Source of the DNA: CAVPDG01 sp963702535
GTDB lineage: Bacteria > Chloroflexota > Anaerolineae > Anaerolineales > UBA4823
Assembly (NCBI GenBank): GCA_963702535.1
Contig: CAVPDG010000009.1
Coordinates: 1 to 30,479, forward strand
Length of the DNA: 30,479 nucleotides
Reading direction: 5' to 3'
Numbering within the stretch: the first letter of the stretch is position 1; each line of letters opens with the position of its first letter. Under the pieces are notes generated by a model. That model was not told the origin of the DNA. It saw only the letters and a program-made list of their open reading frames with translations, and did not search any database. Position numbers and translations under genes: made by a program. Shown one piece after another: positions 1-9,380 of the stretch.

Positions 1-93
1 GCGGCGGCTGGCTAAGCTGCGTATGTCAGGCTTTCCGAATGCGGATGAGATCGTGCGGCAGGGGCTGCTTTCGTCAGGGCCGGCGCGGATGCG

Positions 94-1621
94 GTGGATG
101 TCTTGCTGGTAAACCCGCCGACGCCGGATGGGGGCTACTGGATCCGGACGCAGCACCGGGTGGACGGCGCACCGCGAGAACATGGTGTGGCCTCAGGTGT
201 GCCTGGCGCAGATGGCTGCGCTGCTGCACCCGGCATACACGGTGAAGGTGATCGATGCCAACGCCGAGCGCATGGGGTGGGAAGCGTTCCGGCTGAGCTG
301 GATCGCTGGCAGCCGAAGTACTATGTGACGCAGATGACGGCGCCGACGTTGGAAAATGACATGTATGGCTGTTTTCTGGCGCATGCCGCGCGGGGCGAAG
401 ACGATCGCGTTTGGGACGCACGTGACGCCGATCCCGCGAGAGCATGCGCCCGTACCCGAGCCTGGACTACGCCTTGGTGGGGGAGCCAGATCTCACGCTG
501 CGCGACCTGATGGACCACCTGGAGAGGAAATTGGGGAGCGACCGGAGGCGATTGTAGAACATGCTGGAGAAGTGCGATCCTGGGTACCGAGCCGTCGCTG
601 AATGAGGACGGGAGTGCAGAGCTATCGGGGATCCGAGGGATCGCCTACCGGGAGAAGGGGGAGGTGAAGCATGATCACTTGCCGCGGCCGTTTATCGCCG
701 ATCTGGATGATCTGCCCATGCCGATGCACGAGCTGCTGCCGCTGCACAAGTACCGGGAGCCGCTGATCAAAGGGCCGTTCACGTTTATCGTGACCAGCCG
801 CGGGCTGTCCGGCAGGGTGCACATACTGCATCAAGCATGTGAGCTACCAGTACAGTGCGCGGGTGAGTTCGCCGAAGCTGATCATGGAAGAGCTGTGGCG
901 GCTGAAGGAGCTGGGGATCAACAACATCCACATGTACGCCGACCTGTTCACGGTGAACCGGGAGCAGGTGATGGAGCTGTGCGAGCGGATGATTGCGGAG
1001 AAGATCAACATCCGCTGGACGTGCAACAGCCGGGTTGACTATGTGGACGAAGAGATGCTCACCATGATGGGTCACGCCGGCAACTGGCTCATCTCCTGGG
1101 GCATCGAGAGCGGCAACGAGCAGATCCTCAAGCACGCCCGCAAGGGCGCCTACCCCGATAAAGCCGAGCGAGCGCTCAAATGGGCGCACGCGGCCGGCAT
1201 CAAGAACTGGGGCTACTTCATCATCGGGCTGCCCGGCGAGACGGAAGAGACCATCCGCCAGACGATCGATTTTGCCAAGAAGCTGCCGTTGGATATCGCC
1301 TTGTTCCACGTCGCGGCGCCTTACCCCGGCACGCCGTTCTTCTTCGAAGTGGTGGAGAACGGCTGGTTCCGCCCCGGGACGCGCTGGGAGCAGGTGGATA
1401 TGGATAAGGGCACGGTGCTGGATTACCCTGGGCTGAGCGCCGAGCGCCTGCTCTACTGGCAGAAGCGCGCCTTCCGCGAGTGGGCATTCCGCCCCGGACC
1501 GATGCTGACCTACTTGAAGATGCTCGTCTCGTCGCCATCAACGATCAAATCGGCTTTGAGCGTCGGCTGGCAGCATTTGACCTGGCAGGTGAGCGATACT
1601 GGAGCGCCAATCCAGGGATAA
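94..1621 (+). pseudogene. B12-binding domain radical SAM protein, frameshifted in its N-terminal half
   Basis: The C-terminal part is one clean open frame (839-1621), and the rest can be read only by switching frames. From about 94 the protein starts DVLLVNPPTPDGGYWIR, a typical cobalamin-binding N-terminus. It continues in another frame (MVWPQVCLAQMAALLHPAYT, from about 182), then through further switches to EPDLTLRDLMDHLE near 485-525. The [4Fe-4S] motif CPAGCTYC is intact at 806-829 if one surplus C at about 805 is removed; TSRG precedes it in the other frame. Downstream are the SAM-barrel segments WGIESGNEQILKHARKG and FIIGLPGETEETIRQTI. The family does B12-dependent radical methylation or rearrangement, as in BchE/HpnJ relatives; the substrate is unknown here. 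Stop and next start are 18 bases apart. Start (GTG at 94) is uncertain. The indels are probably sequencing errors, since every piece is conserved. Confidence 0.75.
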
Positions 1622-1639
1622 ATCGCTTAGAATAAGGGC

Positions 1640-3438
1640 ATGGTCCGTATTTTAGAAGGGCGCTGGTTTCCACTTGCGGAGCTGGCGCTCGTATTTTCTT
1701 GCGGCGTAGCCTGCTTTGTCTGGCCCCAACTTGGCGGCTTGTCCTTGCTCCTGGCGTTGCTACCCTGGCTGCTACGGCTGCTTGCCCGCCAGCCGTTCCT
1801 GCAGCGTACTCCCCTGGATATCCCCGTCCTGATCTTCCTGGCGACCGCGCTGGTGGGCGCCTGGGCTGCTTACGATACCTCCGCCGCCCTGTCTAAGCTC
1901 TGGATGGTCCTCAGCGCCGTATTGCTCTACTATGCCCTCGCTCGCCAGCCGCGCCAGAACCTGTGGCTTATTGCGGGCGCGGTCAGCATCCTGGGCGCTT
2001 TCCTGGCGCTGTATTTCCTCCTCTCCCATGATTGGGCAGCCCAACCTGCCGATCTCGCCCTCATCAACCGCCTGGGGTCCGGCTGGATGTCTATCCGCCC
2101 CTCCCTGCCGCTGGACGGCTTCCATCCCAACAAGGTCGGCGGGCTGCTCGCCATGCTTGCCCCCTTCTCCCTTGCCTTGATCTTGCATGCCTGGCGCGAG
2201 CGGGACGCTGGTCTCGGCATATTTGCCGCTCTCAGCCGCAGTTTTGCTCTTGCTCGGGCTGCTCTTCACCAGCTCGCGCGGCTGCCTGGCTCGCCCTGGC
2301 GCTCGCCCTGTGCGCCTGGTTGTTCTGGGTGCTTGCCTGCGGTCCCCTGAATGGCAGGTTGCGCCTGCGCCCGGCTGCCTGGTTTGGTCTGGCGGCGGGT
2401 CTGGCGCTTGTGGCGCTCTTCATCCTGGGCGCCATCTCCCCCGGCGGCATCGCCAGCCTGGTCAACCGCCTCCCCGGTCCCAACAGCGCCATCAGCCGCA
2501 TGGAGATCTATACCAACACCCGCTGGCTGGTAAGCGACTTTCCCCTCACCGGCGGCGGTCTGGCTTCCTTCCCCGGCTTGTATTCTCGCTATATCATGAG
2601 CGTCCCCGTCTTCCTCTTCGGCTACGCACATGACCTTTTCCTGGATTTAGCCCTCGAGCAGGGGATCATCGGGCTGCTCTCTTTCGTCTATATATTAGGC
2701 GCCAGCTTCTGGCTGATCATCGGGCGCGAGAGCTCCGGGCTGCTGGATGGCGCCGTCCTGGCGGGGCTGGTAGTGATGGCGCTGCACGGTCTGGTGGACG
2801 ATCCGCTGTACGCCGAGCGTGGCACGCCCTTGCTCTTCCTTCTGCCGGGGTTTGCCGTCGCCCTGGCGCTCACCGAGGTGCGCTCCCGCCGCCGGCGCCG
2901 CTCGCTGCTCAAGCGAGGCAAAGCCTGGTGGGGCTGGGCAGCCCTCGGCGTGGTTCTGCTGGCATACCTGGCGTTCGTCTTCGTCCGTACCGGCGGCGGC
3001 GCCTGGTCCGAGAACCTGGGCGCCTTGCAGATGGATCGCTCCGAGCTGGCGGGCTTCCCGACCGGCGAGTGGGAGAGTGACAGCCTCCTGCCGCAGCTCG
3101 CCCCGGCTGAAGCCCTCCTGCAGCAGGCGCTCACCCGGGATCAGTATGATTTCCCGGCGCACTACCGGCTGGGTTTGATCGACACGCTGCGCCGCGATTT
3201 TCCCGCCGCCCGCCAGCATCTCGAGCTGGCGTTCCAGCTTGCGCCCGAACACCGGGGAGCGCGCAAAGCGTTGGCTTATAACTATGTCTGGTTAGGAGCC
3301 TATGAGGATGCCCTGCCGTTATTGCAAGGAATGCCGGAGGCAAAATCTGAGATGGAAGCCTACAGCGGCTGGTGGAGCCTGCAGGGTCGCAGCGACCTGG
3401 CAGCTCAGGCTGCTCAGATGGCGGCTCTCCTGCCCTGA
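1640..3438 (+). CDS. O-antigen ligase (Wzy/WaaL)-like membrane protein with C-terminal TPR region, two frameshifts
   Basis: This is a polytopic membrane protein of about 600 aa if two single-base frameshifts are corrected, one near 2190-2215 and one near 2275-2285. The first frame ends around ILHAWRERDAG. A short middle frame supplies SAAVLLLLGLLFTSSRG. The third gives AWLALALALCAWLFW and runs to the stop at 3438. The TSSRGAW-type loop, many hydrophobic helices and the segment GGGLASFPGLYSRY followed by GYAHDLFLDLALEQGIIGL are typical of the O-antigen ligase/polymerase family, which transfers or polymerises lipid-linked glycans outside the membrane. About 140 C-terminal residues (from roughly 3015) form TPR-like helices (LAPAEALLQQALTRDQYDF, PAARQHLELAFQLAPEHRG). 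In a monoderm the role is more likely cell-surface polysaccharide or glycoprotein assembly than LPS. ATG 1640 is preceded by a TAAGGG-like ribosome binding site. Confidence 0.8.
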
Positions 3439-3454
3439 GCCCGTTTCGGGTGTG

Positions 3455-3463
3455 TGTTACAAT
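3455..3463 (+). promoter_or_regulatory. Extended -10 promoter element before the YIP1 operon
   Basis: TGTTACAAT (TGn plus TACAAT, five of six matches to TATAAT) lies just after the stop of the O-antigen ligase gene and about 55 bases before the YIP1 start. No good -35 hexamer is seen 16-18 bases upstream, so an extended -10 promoter is the best reading. The same nine bases recur at the PerR promoter (18103-18111). Confidence 0.4.
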
Positions 3464-3518
3464 CGGGCTTTGAACGGATAGAAGGCTCTGCACATTCATC
3501 GAAATGGAGATTCTGTCT

Positions 3519-4301
3519 ATGACCGAAGCAAACAACCTGGACCAGCTCGAGCGACCTCGGCGGCTGCACTTCGAATGGCTGCTGCCGGTCCTCTTCAAGC
3601 CGCGCAGCACGTTTGGCAAGATCGCTGCCCAAACTGCCGGCGTCTGGCTGGTTCCCTTGCTGCTGCTCTCCATTGCCGCCCTGGCAAGCGTGGCTGTTGC
3701 CGGCTCCATCAAGCAAGCTGCCGCGTTGAGCGGCACGCCCAATTTGCCGCCCGATTTCCAGTACATGCCCCCCGAGATGCAGGCGCAGTACATGCAAGCC
3801 CAGCAAGCCACCTCCAGCCCCGTCTTCCTGTACGTCTTTCCCGCCGTCACCTCGCTGGGCGCCGTGTGGCTGGGCTGGCTCCTGGTCACGGGCATCCTGC
3901 ACCTGGTGCTCACCCTGCTCGGCGGGCGCGGCGACACCGGCTCCACCCTCAATATCGTCGCCTGGTCGGGAATACCCTTCGTCGTGCGTGATCTCGTCCG
4001 CGCTGTCTTCATGCTCATCTCCCGCCAGTTGCTCACCTCGCCGGGCTTCTCCGGCTTCATCCCCGCCGGCGCCACTGGTTGGACCGCTTTCCTCGGTCAG
4101 CTCCTGCGCCTGCTGGATATCTACGTCATTTGGAACATCGTCTTGCTCGTGCTTGGCGTCCTCGCCTCCACAAAACTGGGCAAGGTCAAAGCAGTGGGCA
4201 GCGTGCTCTTTACCGTCCTCCTGCTCCTGGCGCTCCAGGCGTTGATCGGCTTCCTCATCTCCAGCCTCAGCAGCCTGAACGTCATTCGCCCCTTCTTCTA
4301 A
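3519..4301 (+). CDS. YIP1 family integral membrane protein
   Basis: About 260 aa. The N-terminus FEWLLPVLFKPRSTFGKIA is the usual opening of bacterial Yip1-domain (PF04893) proteins. About five hydrophobic segments follow: VWLVPLLLLSIAALASVAVA, FLYVFPAVTSLGAVWLGWLL with a long helix after it, the segment around FMLISRQLL, IYVIWNIVLLVLGVLA, and VLFTVLLLLALQALIGFLI. A soluble Pro/Gln/Met-rich loop (PDFQYMPPEMQAQYM) separates the first two. I chose ATG 3519 rather than ATG 3504 because GGAG at 3506-3509 sits at ideal spacing for the second. The function is unknown; bacterial Yip1 proteins often sit beside ABC exporters. It is 14 bases from the ATPase gene, so it is probably the first gene of the four-gene operon. 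I infer a membrane partner of the exporter. Confidence 0.85.
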   Translation: MTEANNLDQLERPRRLHFEWLLPVLFKPRSTFGKIAAQTAGVWLVPLLLLSIAALASVAVAGSIKQAAALSGTPNLPPDFQYMPPEMQAQYMQAQQATSSPVFLYVFPAVTSLGAVWLGWLLVTGILHLVLTLLGGRGDTGSTLNIVAWSGIPFVVRDLVRAVFMLISRQLLTSPGFSGFIPAGATGWTAFLGQLLRLLDIYVIWNIVLLVLGVLASTKLGKVKAVGSVLFTVLLLLALQALIGFLISSLSSLNVIRPFF

Positions 4302-4315
4302 ACCGGGAAGCGTTT

Positions 4316-5026
4316 ATGGACCAGCCGTTTATCCGCGTGCAGGGCTTGCGGAAGACCTACAATATGGGGCGCGTCGCCGTTCACGCTTTGAACGATGTCA
4401 GCCTGGAGATCCCCGCCAACAGCTTCCTGGTGGTGATGGGACCTTCCGGCTCAGGCAAGAGCACCCTGTTGCACCTGCTCGGCGGTCTCGACCGCCCCAG
4501 CCAGGGGCACATCGAGGTCGACGGCAACTCTCTCGAGATGATGGACGAGAACGAGCTGGCGGTCTTTCGCCGCCGCGAGATTGGCTTTATCTTCCAGTCT
4601 TTCAACCTCATCTCCAGCATGAGCGCCATGGAGAACGTCTTGTTCCCCTTGCGCTTTGCCCGCTACCCGCGCCGCCAGCGCCGCCAGCGCTCGTTGGATG
4701 TGTTGCGCCGCGTCGGTTTGGAGGACCGCGCCCTGCACCGTCCCACCGAGCTTTCCGGTGGGCAGCAGCAGCGCGTCGCCATTGCCCGCTCGCTGATCAA
4801 CGATCCGCGCCTCATCCTGGCGGATGAGCCTACCGGCAACCTGGATAGCGCCAGCGGCGCCGGCGTCATGCAGCTCCTCTCTGAGCTGCACCAGTCCGGT
4901 CGCACCATCGTCGTCGTCACCCACGACGTGCGCATGACCCAGGTCGCCACGCACACCGTCCAGCTCCTGGACGGGCAGATCGTGGATGAGACGGCGCTCA
5001 ACGCGCTGCCATCCACATCCTCTTAG
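4316..5026 (+). CDS. ABC transporter ATP-binding protein, LolD/MacB-type
   Basis: A 236-aa ATPase with every ABC motif: Walker A GPSGSGKST (residues 42-50), Q-loop Gln94 in FIFQSFNL, signature LSGGQ (146-150), Walker B LILADE (166-171), D-loop NLD and H-loop His203 in VVTHD. Length and sequence style match the MacB/LolD/FtsE group, whose ATPases drive mechanotransmission by FtsX-fold permeases rather than classical import. The start is ATG 4316, 14 bases after the YIP1 stop, with GGGAAG upstream; the open frame extends further upstream but overlaps the YIP1 gene. Its partner is most likely the FtsX permease at 6774-8104, with the secreted CARDB protein encoded between them. Substrate is not predictable from sequence. 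Confidence 0.92.
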   Translation: MDQPFIRVQGLRKTYNMGRVAVHALNDVSLEIPANSFLVVMGPSGSGKSTLLHLLGGLDRPSQGHIEVDGNSLEMMDENELAVFRRREIGFIFQSFNLISSMSAMENVLFPLRFARYPRRQRRQRSLDVLRRVGLEDRALHRPTELSGGQQQRVAIARSLINDPRLILADEPTGNLDSASGAGVMQLLSELHQSGRTIVVVTHDVRMTQVATHTVQLLDGQIVDETALNALPSTSS

Positions 5027-5042
5027 GAACAGGTGCTCGCCC

Positions 5043-6770
5043 ATGCATAAGCTTCAACGCCTCGCTCGCTCGTTCATCCTGCTGGTCATCCTTGCCGGGC
5101 TGTTGCTCGCCAACCCCCTGCCGGTGCTCGCCCAGCTTTCCATTTCCGGCGTCCAACCGGGTACGGTCACCGGTCTGGCGCCAGTGGAGCTGGTGGTCAC
5201 CGGCTCCGACTTCATCGATGGCGCCGTGGTGGTTGTCGAGAACTTCGGAGCGCTGGTCACGCGCTTTGTCAGTCCCACCGTGCTCACCGGTCTGTTGCCG
5301 CAGGGCATCGATCCGGGCGTCTACACCGTCACCGTGATCAATCCCAACTCGACCAGCGTCTCCCTGCTTGGCGCTCTCACCGTCGCCTCGCCTACCGCCA
5401 CCACAGGCGCGCCGCTCGGCAACCGCCCGGTACTGGTGGTCAAGTCTTATTCCGCCGGCGGCGAGCCGGTTGTGGCTGGCAAGGGCTATAACCTGGTTGT
5501 CAGGCTGAATAATTCCGGCGCTGCGTTCGCCAAGAACGTCGTCGCCGTGTTCACCCCCGGCGATTTCATCCCCACTGGCACCGGCGGCGTGCTGGCTGCC
5601 GGCGAGATCGACCCCGGTGGCACGCAGAAATTCACCCAGCCCGTCACCGCCAGCTATGACATCGTCGGCAAGTCCTTCGCCACCGTTGTCATGGTGGTGT
5701 CTTACACGGATCCCAACGGCGTCGCTTACAGCGAGACCTTCAACCTGAACGTGCCCGCCTCTCCCCCGCGCCCCGGGGCGTTCAACACCGCTACCCCCAC
5801 CCCCACGCTCACGCCCATCCCGCCTACCCGCCCGCAGCTCGTCATCACCAGCGTCCAGACGGATGTTGAAACCCTGCAGCCCGGCAACCAGTTTACCCTG
5901 AGCGTGGATGTCACCAATAAGGGCAACGCCACTGCCCTGCAGGTCTCCATGATCATCGGCGGCGGCAGCAGCTCTTCCGGCGGCGCCGGCACCCCGGAGC
6001 CGGGCGGCGTCTCCGGCGGCAGCGCAGACCTGGGTGTCTTCGCCCCCGTTGGCTCATCCAACGTGCAGTTCCTGGGCGACATGACCGCCGGCAGCAGCCT
6101 GCAAGCCAGCGCCGCCCTCATCGTCAATACCAATACCAACCCCGGCGCCTACCCCTTGCGGATCTCTTTCACCTACCTGGATAACAAGGGCATCGTCTAT
6201 ACCGACGACCAGGTGGTCACCTTGCTCGTGTATTCCGTGCCGCAGATCGACGTCAACTTCTACCGCCCGCCCGATCCCCTCTTCGTCGGACAGCCCGGCA
6301 TCCTGCCCATGCAGGTCGTCAACATCGGGCGCAAAGCCGTCGTCCTGGGCACGATGAAGATCACCAGCCCCACGGCGGACCTGACCAATAACGAGGCGCT
6401 CATCGGACCGCTGGACGTCGGCGGCTACTACACCCTGGATGTCAACGCCATCCCGCAGCAGGCTGGCACGCTGGACCTGCTCATCACGATTAATTACACC
6501 GACGACTTCAGCCAGCCGGGGGTGATCACCGACACGCTCACGGTCGAGGTGATGGATGCCATGCCCATGGAGCCTATACCCGGCGAGGGCGGCATGAACG
6601 GCGGCGAGATGCCCCCACCCGCCGCCCCGGAAACCTTCTGGCAGAAAGTCGTGCGCTTTGTCAAAGGTCTCTTCGGGCTGGATAGCGGCGTCGTCACGCC
6701 CACGCCCTTCCCTGGCGAGGTCATCCCCACCGAGCCGGTGTCCGTTCCGGTGCAGGGTCCCAAAGGATAG
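5043..6770 (+). CDS. Secreted IPT/TIG plus CARDB-repeat protein of the exporter operon
   Basis: 575 aa. It has a clear Sec signal peptide (basic HKLQRLAR, hydrophobic FILLVILAGLLLANP, cleavage expected after VLA at residues 28-30). Next comes an IPT/TIG-like Ig domain (about 31-115, ISGVQPGTVTGLAPVELVVT) and three CARDB-like adhesion modules. These begin near RPVLVVKSYSAGGEPV, RPQLVITSVQTDVETLQPGN and PQIDVNFYRPPDPLFVGQP. A Thr-Pro linker (TATPTPTLTPIPPTRP) separates the first two CARDB modules, and the second contains a Gly/Ser-rich insertion (GGGSSSSGGAGTPEPGG). A short amphipathic helix (FWQKVVRFVKGLFGL) lies near the C-terminus, with no transmembrane anchor. Only 16 bases separate it from the ATPase gene and 3 from the permease gene. 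By position it resembles the adaptor (MacA) of a MacAB-like system but has no hairpin or lipoyl domain, so I infer an extracytoplasmic partner of the permease. Confidence 0.85.
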   Translation: MHKLQRLARSFILLVILAGLLLANPLPVLAQLSISGVQPGTVTGLAPVELVVTGSDFIDGAVVVVENFGALVTRFVSPTVLTGLLPQGIDPGVYTVTVINPNSTSVSLLGALTVASPTATTGAPLGNRPVLVVKSYSAGGEPVVAGKGYNLVVRLNNSGAAFAKNVVAVFTPGDFIPTGTGGVLAAGEIDPGGTQKFTQPVTASYDIVGKSFATVVMVVSYTDPNGVAYSETFNLNVPASPPRPGAFNTATPTPTLTPIPPTRPQLVITSVQTDVETLQPGNQFTLSVDVTNKGNATALQVSMIIGGGSSSSGGAGTPEPGGVSGGSADLGVFAPVGSSNVQFLGDMTAGSSLQASAALIVNTNTNPGAYPLRISFTYLDNKGIVYTDDQVVTLLVYSVPQIDVNFYRPPDPLFVGQPGILPMQVVNIGRKAVVLGTMKITSPTADLTNNEALIGPLDVGGYYTLDVNAIPQQAGTLDLLITINYTDDFSQPGVITDTLTVEVMDAMPMEPIPGEGGMNGGEMPPPAAPETFWQKVVRFVKGLFGLDSGVVTPTPFPGEVIPTEPVSVPVQGPKG

Positions 6771-6773
6771 GGC

Positions 6774-8104
6774 ATGGCTTTTGCCGACCTGTTCTACCTG
6801 ATCTTCGATAACCTCAACCGGCGCAAGGCGCGCGTCGCCCTCACCGCCATCGGGGTTGTCATCGGTACGGCTGCCATCGTGGTGCTCGTCTCGCTGGCGA
6901 TCGGCTTGCAGCGCAACGCCAACCAGCAGCTCTACGGCATCGGCGACCTGACAAGCATCCAGGTCATGCCCAATTACAGCGGTCCCCAGGGACCCGGCGG
7001 CGGGGTGGTGGTGCAGTCCTCTGGAGGTCAAAACCTCTCGCAAACTTTGGTTACTCCCGATACCGTGCGCGAGCTGGCGCAGATCCCCGGCGTGGTTTCG
7101 GTGATCCCGCGCGATTACATCTACGGCGGCACGCTGCTCAACTACAAGCGCCTGGAGGGGTACCCCAGCATCATGGGCGTCGATCTGGCTGACCTGAGCG
7201 TGCTCGGGCTGCGCCCCATCTCCGGCACGCTCGAGCTAGAGAAGGGCACCGCCATCATCGGCGCCCGCGCCAACCAGAATTTCTACGATCCCAAGCTGCG
7301 CCCCGGGCAGATGCCGCCCCCGCCGCCCAATTTGTACAATGCCAACCTGAAATTCACCCTCATCAAGTACACCCAGGATGGCACCGAGGTGCGCAAGACC
7401 GTGCCGCTGCGCGTGGCGGGCGTCATCGCCGAGTCCGGCGGCGAAGCCGATTACACCTTCTACCTGCCCTCTCCGACGTCACCGCCTACAACGAGTGGAT
7501 CACCGGGCGGCGCATCAACCGCAGCAAGGATGGCTTCCCCACGGCGATGGTCAAGGCGGAGGACCCCAAGAAAGTCCTGGATATCGCCGATACCATCACC
7601 GCCATGGGCTACATGGTCTATACCCCCATGCAGTACCTGCAGCCCATCAACTCCTTCTATACCGTCCTGCAGGTCATCTTCGGCGGGCTGGGTGCCATCT
7701 CGCTGCTCGTGGCAGCCATCGGCATCGCCAACACCATGACCATGGCAATCCTCGAGCGCACGCGCGAGATCGGCTTGATGAAAGCCATCGGCGCCACCAA
7801 CCGCGACGTGCTCAGCGTATTCCTGGGCGAGGCGGGCGGCATCGGGCTGATCGGCGGGTTGGGTGGCGTGCTCCTGGGTTGGGTCGCGGCGCAGATCATC
7901 AACGTGCTCGCCCTGGCTTATTTCGCCGGGCAGGCGACCAACCAGCAGGGCGGTATGCCCCCGCCCTCCGTGGTGGTTTACACCCCGCCCTGGCTGCCGG
8001 CTTTCGCCCTGGTCTTCGCCATCGTCATCGGCTTGATCTCCGGGCTCTACCCCGCCCTGCGCGCCGCCACCCTCATCCCCGTCAACGCCCTCAAGTACGA
8101 ATGA
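6774..8104 (+). CDS. MacB/FtsX-family ABC transporter permease, one frameshift
   Basis: About 443 aa after correcting one frameshift at 7467-7469, where a run of four C probably reads as three: the first frame gives DYTFYLP and the second continues LSDVTAYNEWITG. The N-terminus (FDNLNRRKARVALTAIGVVI) begins the first transmembrane helix, a MacB periplasmic core domain follows, and the C-terminus carries three helices with the FtsX signature (IGIANTMTMAILERTREIGL, then MKAIGATNRDVLSVFLGEA). It pairs with the ATPase at 4316-5026. The FtsX fold exports lipids, peptides or antibiotics, or works as a mechanotransmitter; the substrate is unknown. It starts at ATG 6774, three bases after the CARDB gene, and ends in the family-typical PVNALKYE. 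Because both flanks are conserved, a real inactivation is unlikely. Confidence 0.88.
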
Positions 8105-8133
8105 GCCTGTGCCGTTCCGGATAAACAAGTTAA

Positions 8134-8209
<76 letters not shown>

Positions 8210-8210
8210 T

Positions 8211-8244
8211 AAAAACCGTCCCGCAGATTATGGGCTGCGGGACG
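8211..8244 (-). terminator. Rho-independent terminator of the S1-domain gene
   Basis: On the minus strand a perfect 10-bp stem (CGTCCCGCAG at 8217-8226 pairing with 8235-8244) with an 8-base loop is followed by GTTTTTATT. It starts 17 bases past the stop codon of the S1-domain gene. This is a textbook intrinsic terminator. Confidence 0.85.
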
Positions 8245-8261
8245 ATTGTCTTTCCTGTGAT

Positions 8262-9043
8262 TTAGCGCTTGGTGCTGCGCGACTTGTGTTGCAGCGTGCG
8301 CTCCATGATGTCTTCCAGCTCGTCGCTGGAGGTGGATGGCTTGCGCTTGCTCTTCGAGCGCGGCGCCTCGTTGACCGCGAGCGGTCCATCGCCTCACGCA
8401 TGGCGATCTCCATCGCCGTCGGCACGGGCTCTTCCTTCTCGCCCTCCTCCACCTCCGGCTTCTCTTTCTCCTTGCGCGGCTTGGGCTCTTTCACCACCGG
8501 GGCGGGCTTCTCTTCCAGGGCTTTCATGCTCAGCTTGATCTGCCGCTTGCGCCGGTTCACTTCCAGCACCTGCACTTCCACCTCGTCGCCCTCATTAACC
8601 ACCTCGCCCGGCGTCTTGACGTAGCCGTGCGTCATCTCGCTGATGTGCACCAGCCCCGGGCGCTCGGCGCCGATATCGACGAATGCCCCGAACTTCTCCA
8701 GGCGGATGACCTTGCCCTTCACCGTCATGCCTTTGGTGATCTCGCGCCACTCCAGGTCGAGCGGCTTGATCATCGTCAGGTCGATGCGCTTCTTCTTCGG
8801 ATCGACCCGCTTGATCCACACATCCACCGTCTGCCCCACCTGCACCACGTCTTCGACGCGGTTGGTGTGCGCCTCCTGCAGTTGCGAGATATGGATCACG
8901 CCCGGCACATCCAGCCCAATATCGACCAGCGCGCCTGCCAGCGTTGTCTTGACTACGGTTCCTGTAAATTGGTCCTTGCGCTTGATCTCCGCAAGGGCGG
9001 TTGACTGTGCGCTCTCCGGATTGGCTACCGCATCGTTTTCCAT
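8262..9043 (-). CDS. S1 RNA-binding domain protein (two S1 domains), one frameshift near the C-terminus
   Basis: About 260 aa. Two OB-fold S1 domains are visible: residues 22-93 (FTGTVVKTTLAGALVDIGLD, GVIHISQL, KRIDLTMI) and 104-174 (GKVIRLEKFGAFVDIG, GLVHISEM, RQIKLSMK). A charged Lys/Glu/Pro tail follows. The family binds single-stranded RNA, as in ribosomal protein S1 or the YugI/CvfD-type translation regulators. I chose ATG 9043 because AGGAGA lies about nine bases upstream and a consensus promoter precedes it; the open frame continues further upstream but with no such support. The uncorrected frame ends in an Arg/Ser-rich tail to 8228. Shifting frame near 8380 instead gives SSDELEDIMERTLQHKSR and a stop at 8262, which looks like the genuine C-terminus and fits one missing base. 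Confidence 0.87.
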
Positions 9044-9130
9044 GGCGCTCTTCTCCTGTATAACCCGCCGGTTGGGGATGAAAACCCGGGGGAATAGTGA
9101 CGATTTACCGCGCTTCCAGCGCGACAGGAG

Positions 9131-9159
9131 ATTATACCTTGCGCCGGATGAAATGTCAA
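9131..9159 (-). promoter_or_regulatory. Consensus sigma-70/sigma-A promoter of the S1-domain gene
   Basis: Reading the minus strand, TTGACA (9159-9154), a 17-base spacer and TATAAT (9136-9131) match the housekeeping consensus at all twelve positions with ideal spacing. Transcription should begin near 9124, giving a leader of about 80 bases before ATG 9043. This supports strong constitutive expression and the chosen start. Confidence 0.9.
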
Positions 9160-9295
9160 AGTTCAGGCGGGCAAATTTGGAAATCGGCGAGTTACCGGCG
9201 ATTGGGGGGTGAATGTGCGGATGCGTTGCTAACCGGCGGCGCTCATTGCCAGGCAAAGAGGGTTATTCGTGAAATCCCTTAACCAAATCTCTAAA

Positions 9296-9324
9296 TTGAC
9301 ATCCCTCGTGAATTCTTATACTAT
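9296..9324 (+). promoter_or_regulatory. Probable promoter of the RHS protein gene
   Basis: A perfect -35 TTGACA at 9296-9301 is followed after 17 bases by TACTAT (9319-9324, four of six matches), or after 15 bases by TATACT (9317-9322, five of six). It lies about 55-60 bases before ATG 9381 and is divergent from the S1 promoter. The -35 is convincing; the exact -10 is not settled. Confidence 0.55.
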
Positions 9325-9380
9325 CAATGTGGGGGATTACATAACAGCCGTCGTTCTTGTTCATCGGGGAGGGTTCGACA

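Noticed and set aside
2..112. Open frame entering from the left edge and ending at 110-112 (MSGFPNADEIVRQGLL and so on)
   Set aside because: Too short, unrecognised and overlapping the start of the radical SAM gene in an indel-rich region; it could equally be part of the disrupted gene or a chance frame.
3131..4075. Minus-strand open frame of 314 codons
   Set aside because: Antisense to the O-antigen ligase tail and YIP1 gene, Ser/Arg/Pro-rich, with no recognisable domain.
6054..7043. Minus-strand open frame of 329 codons
   Set aside because: Antisense shadow of the CARDB and FtsX genes; His/Asp/Gly-rich translation typical of the complement of high-GC coding DNA.
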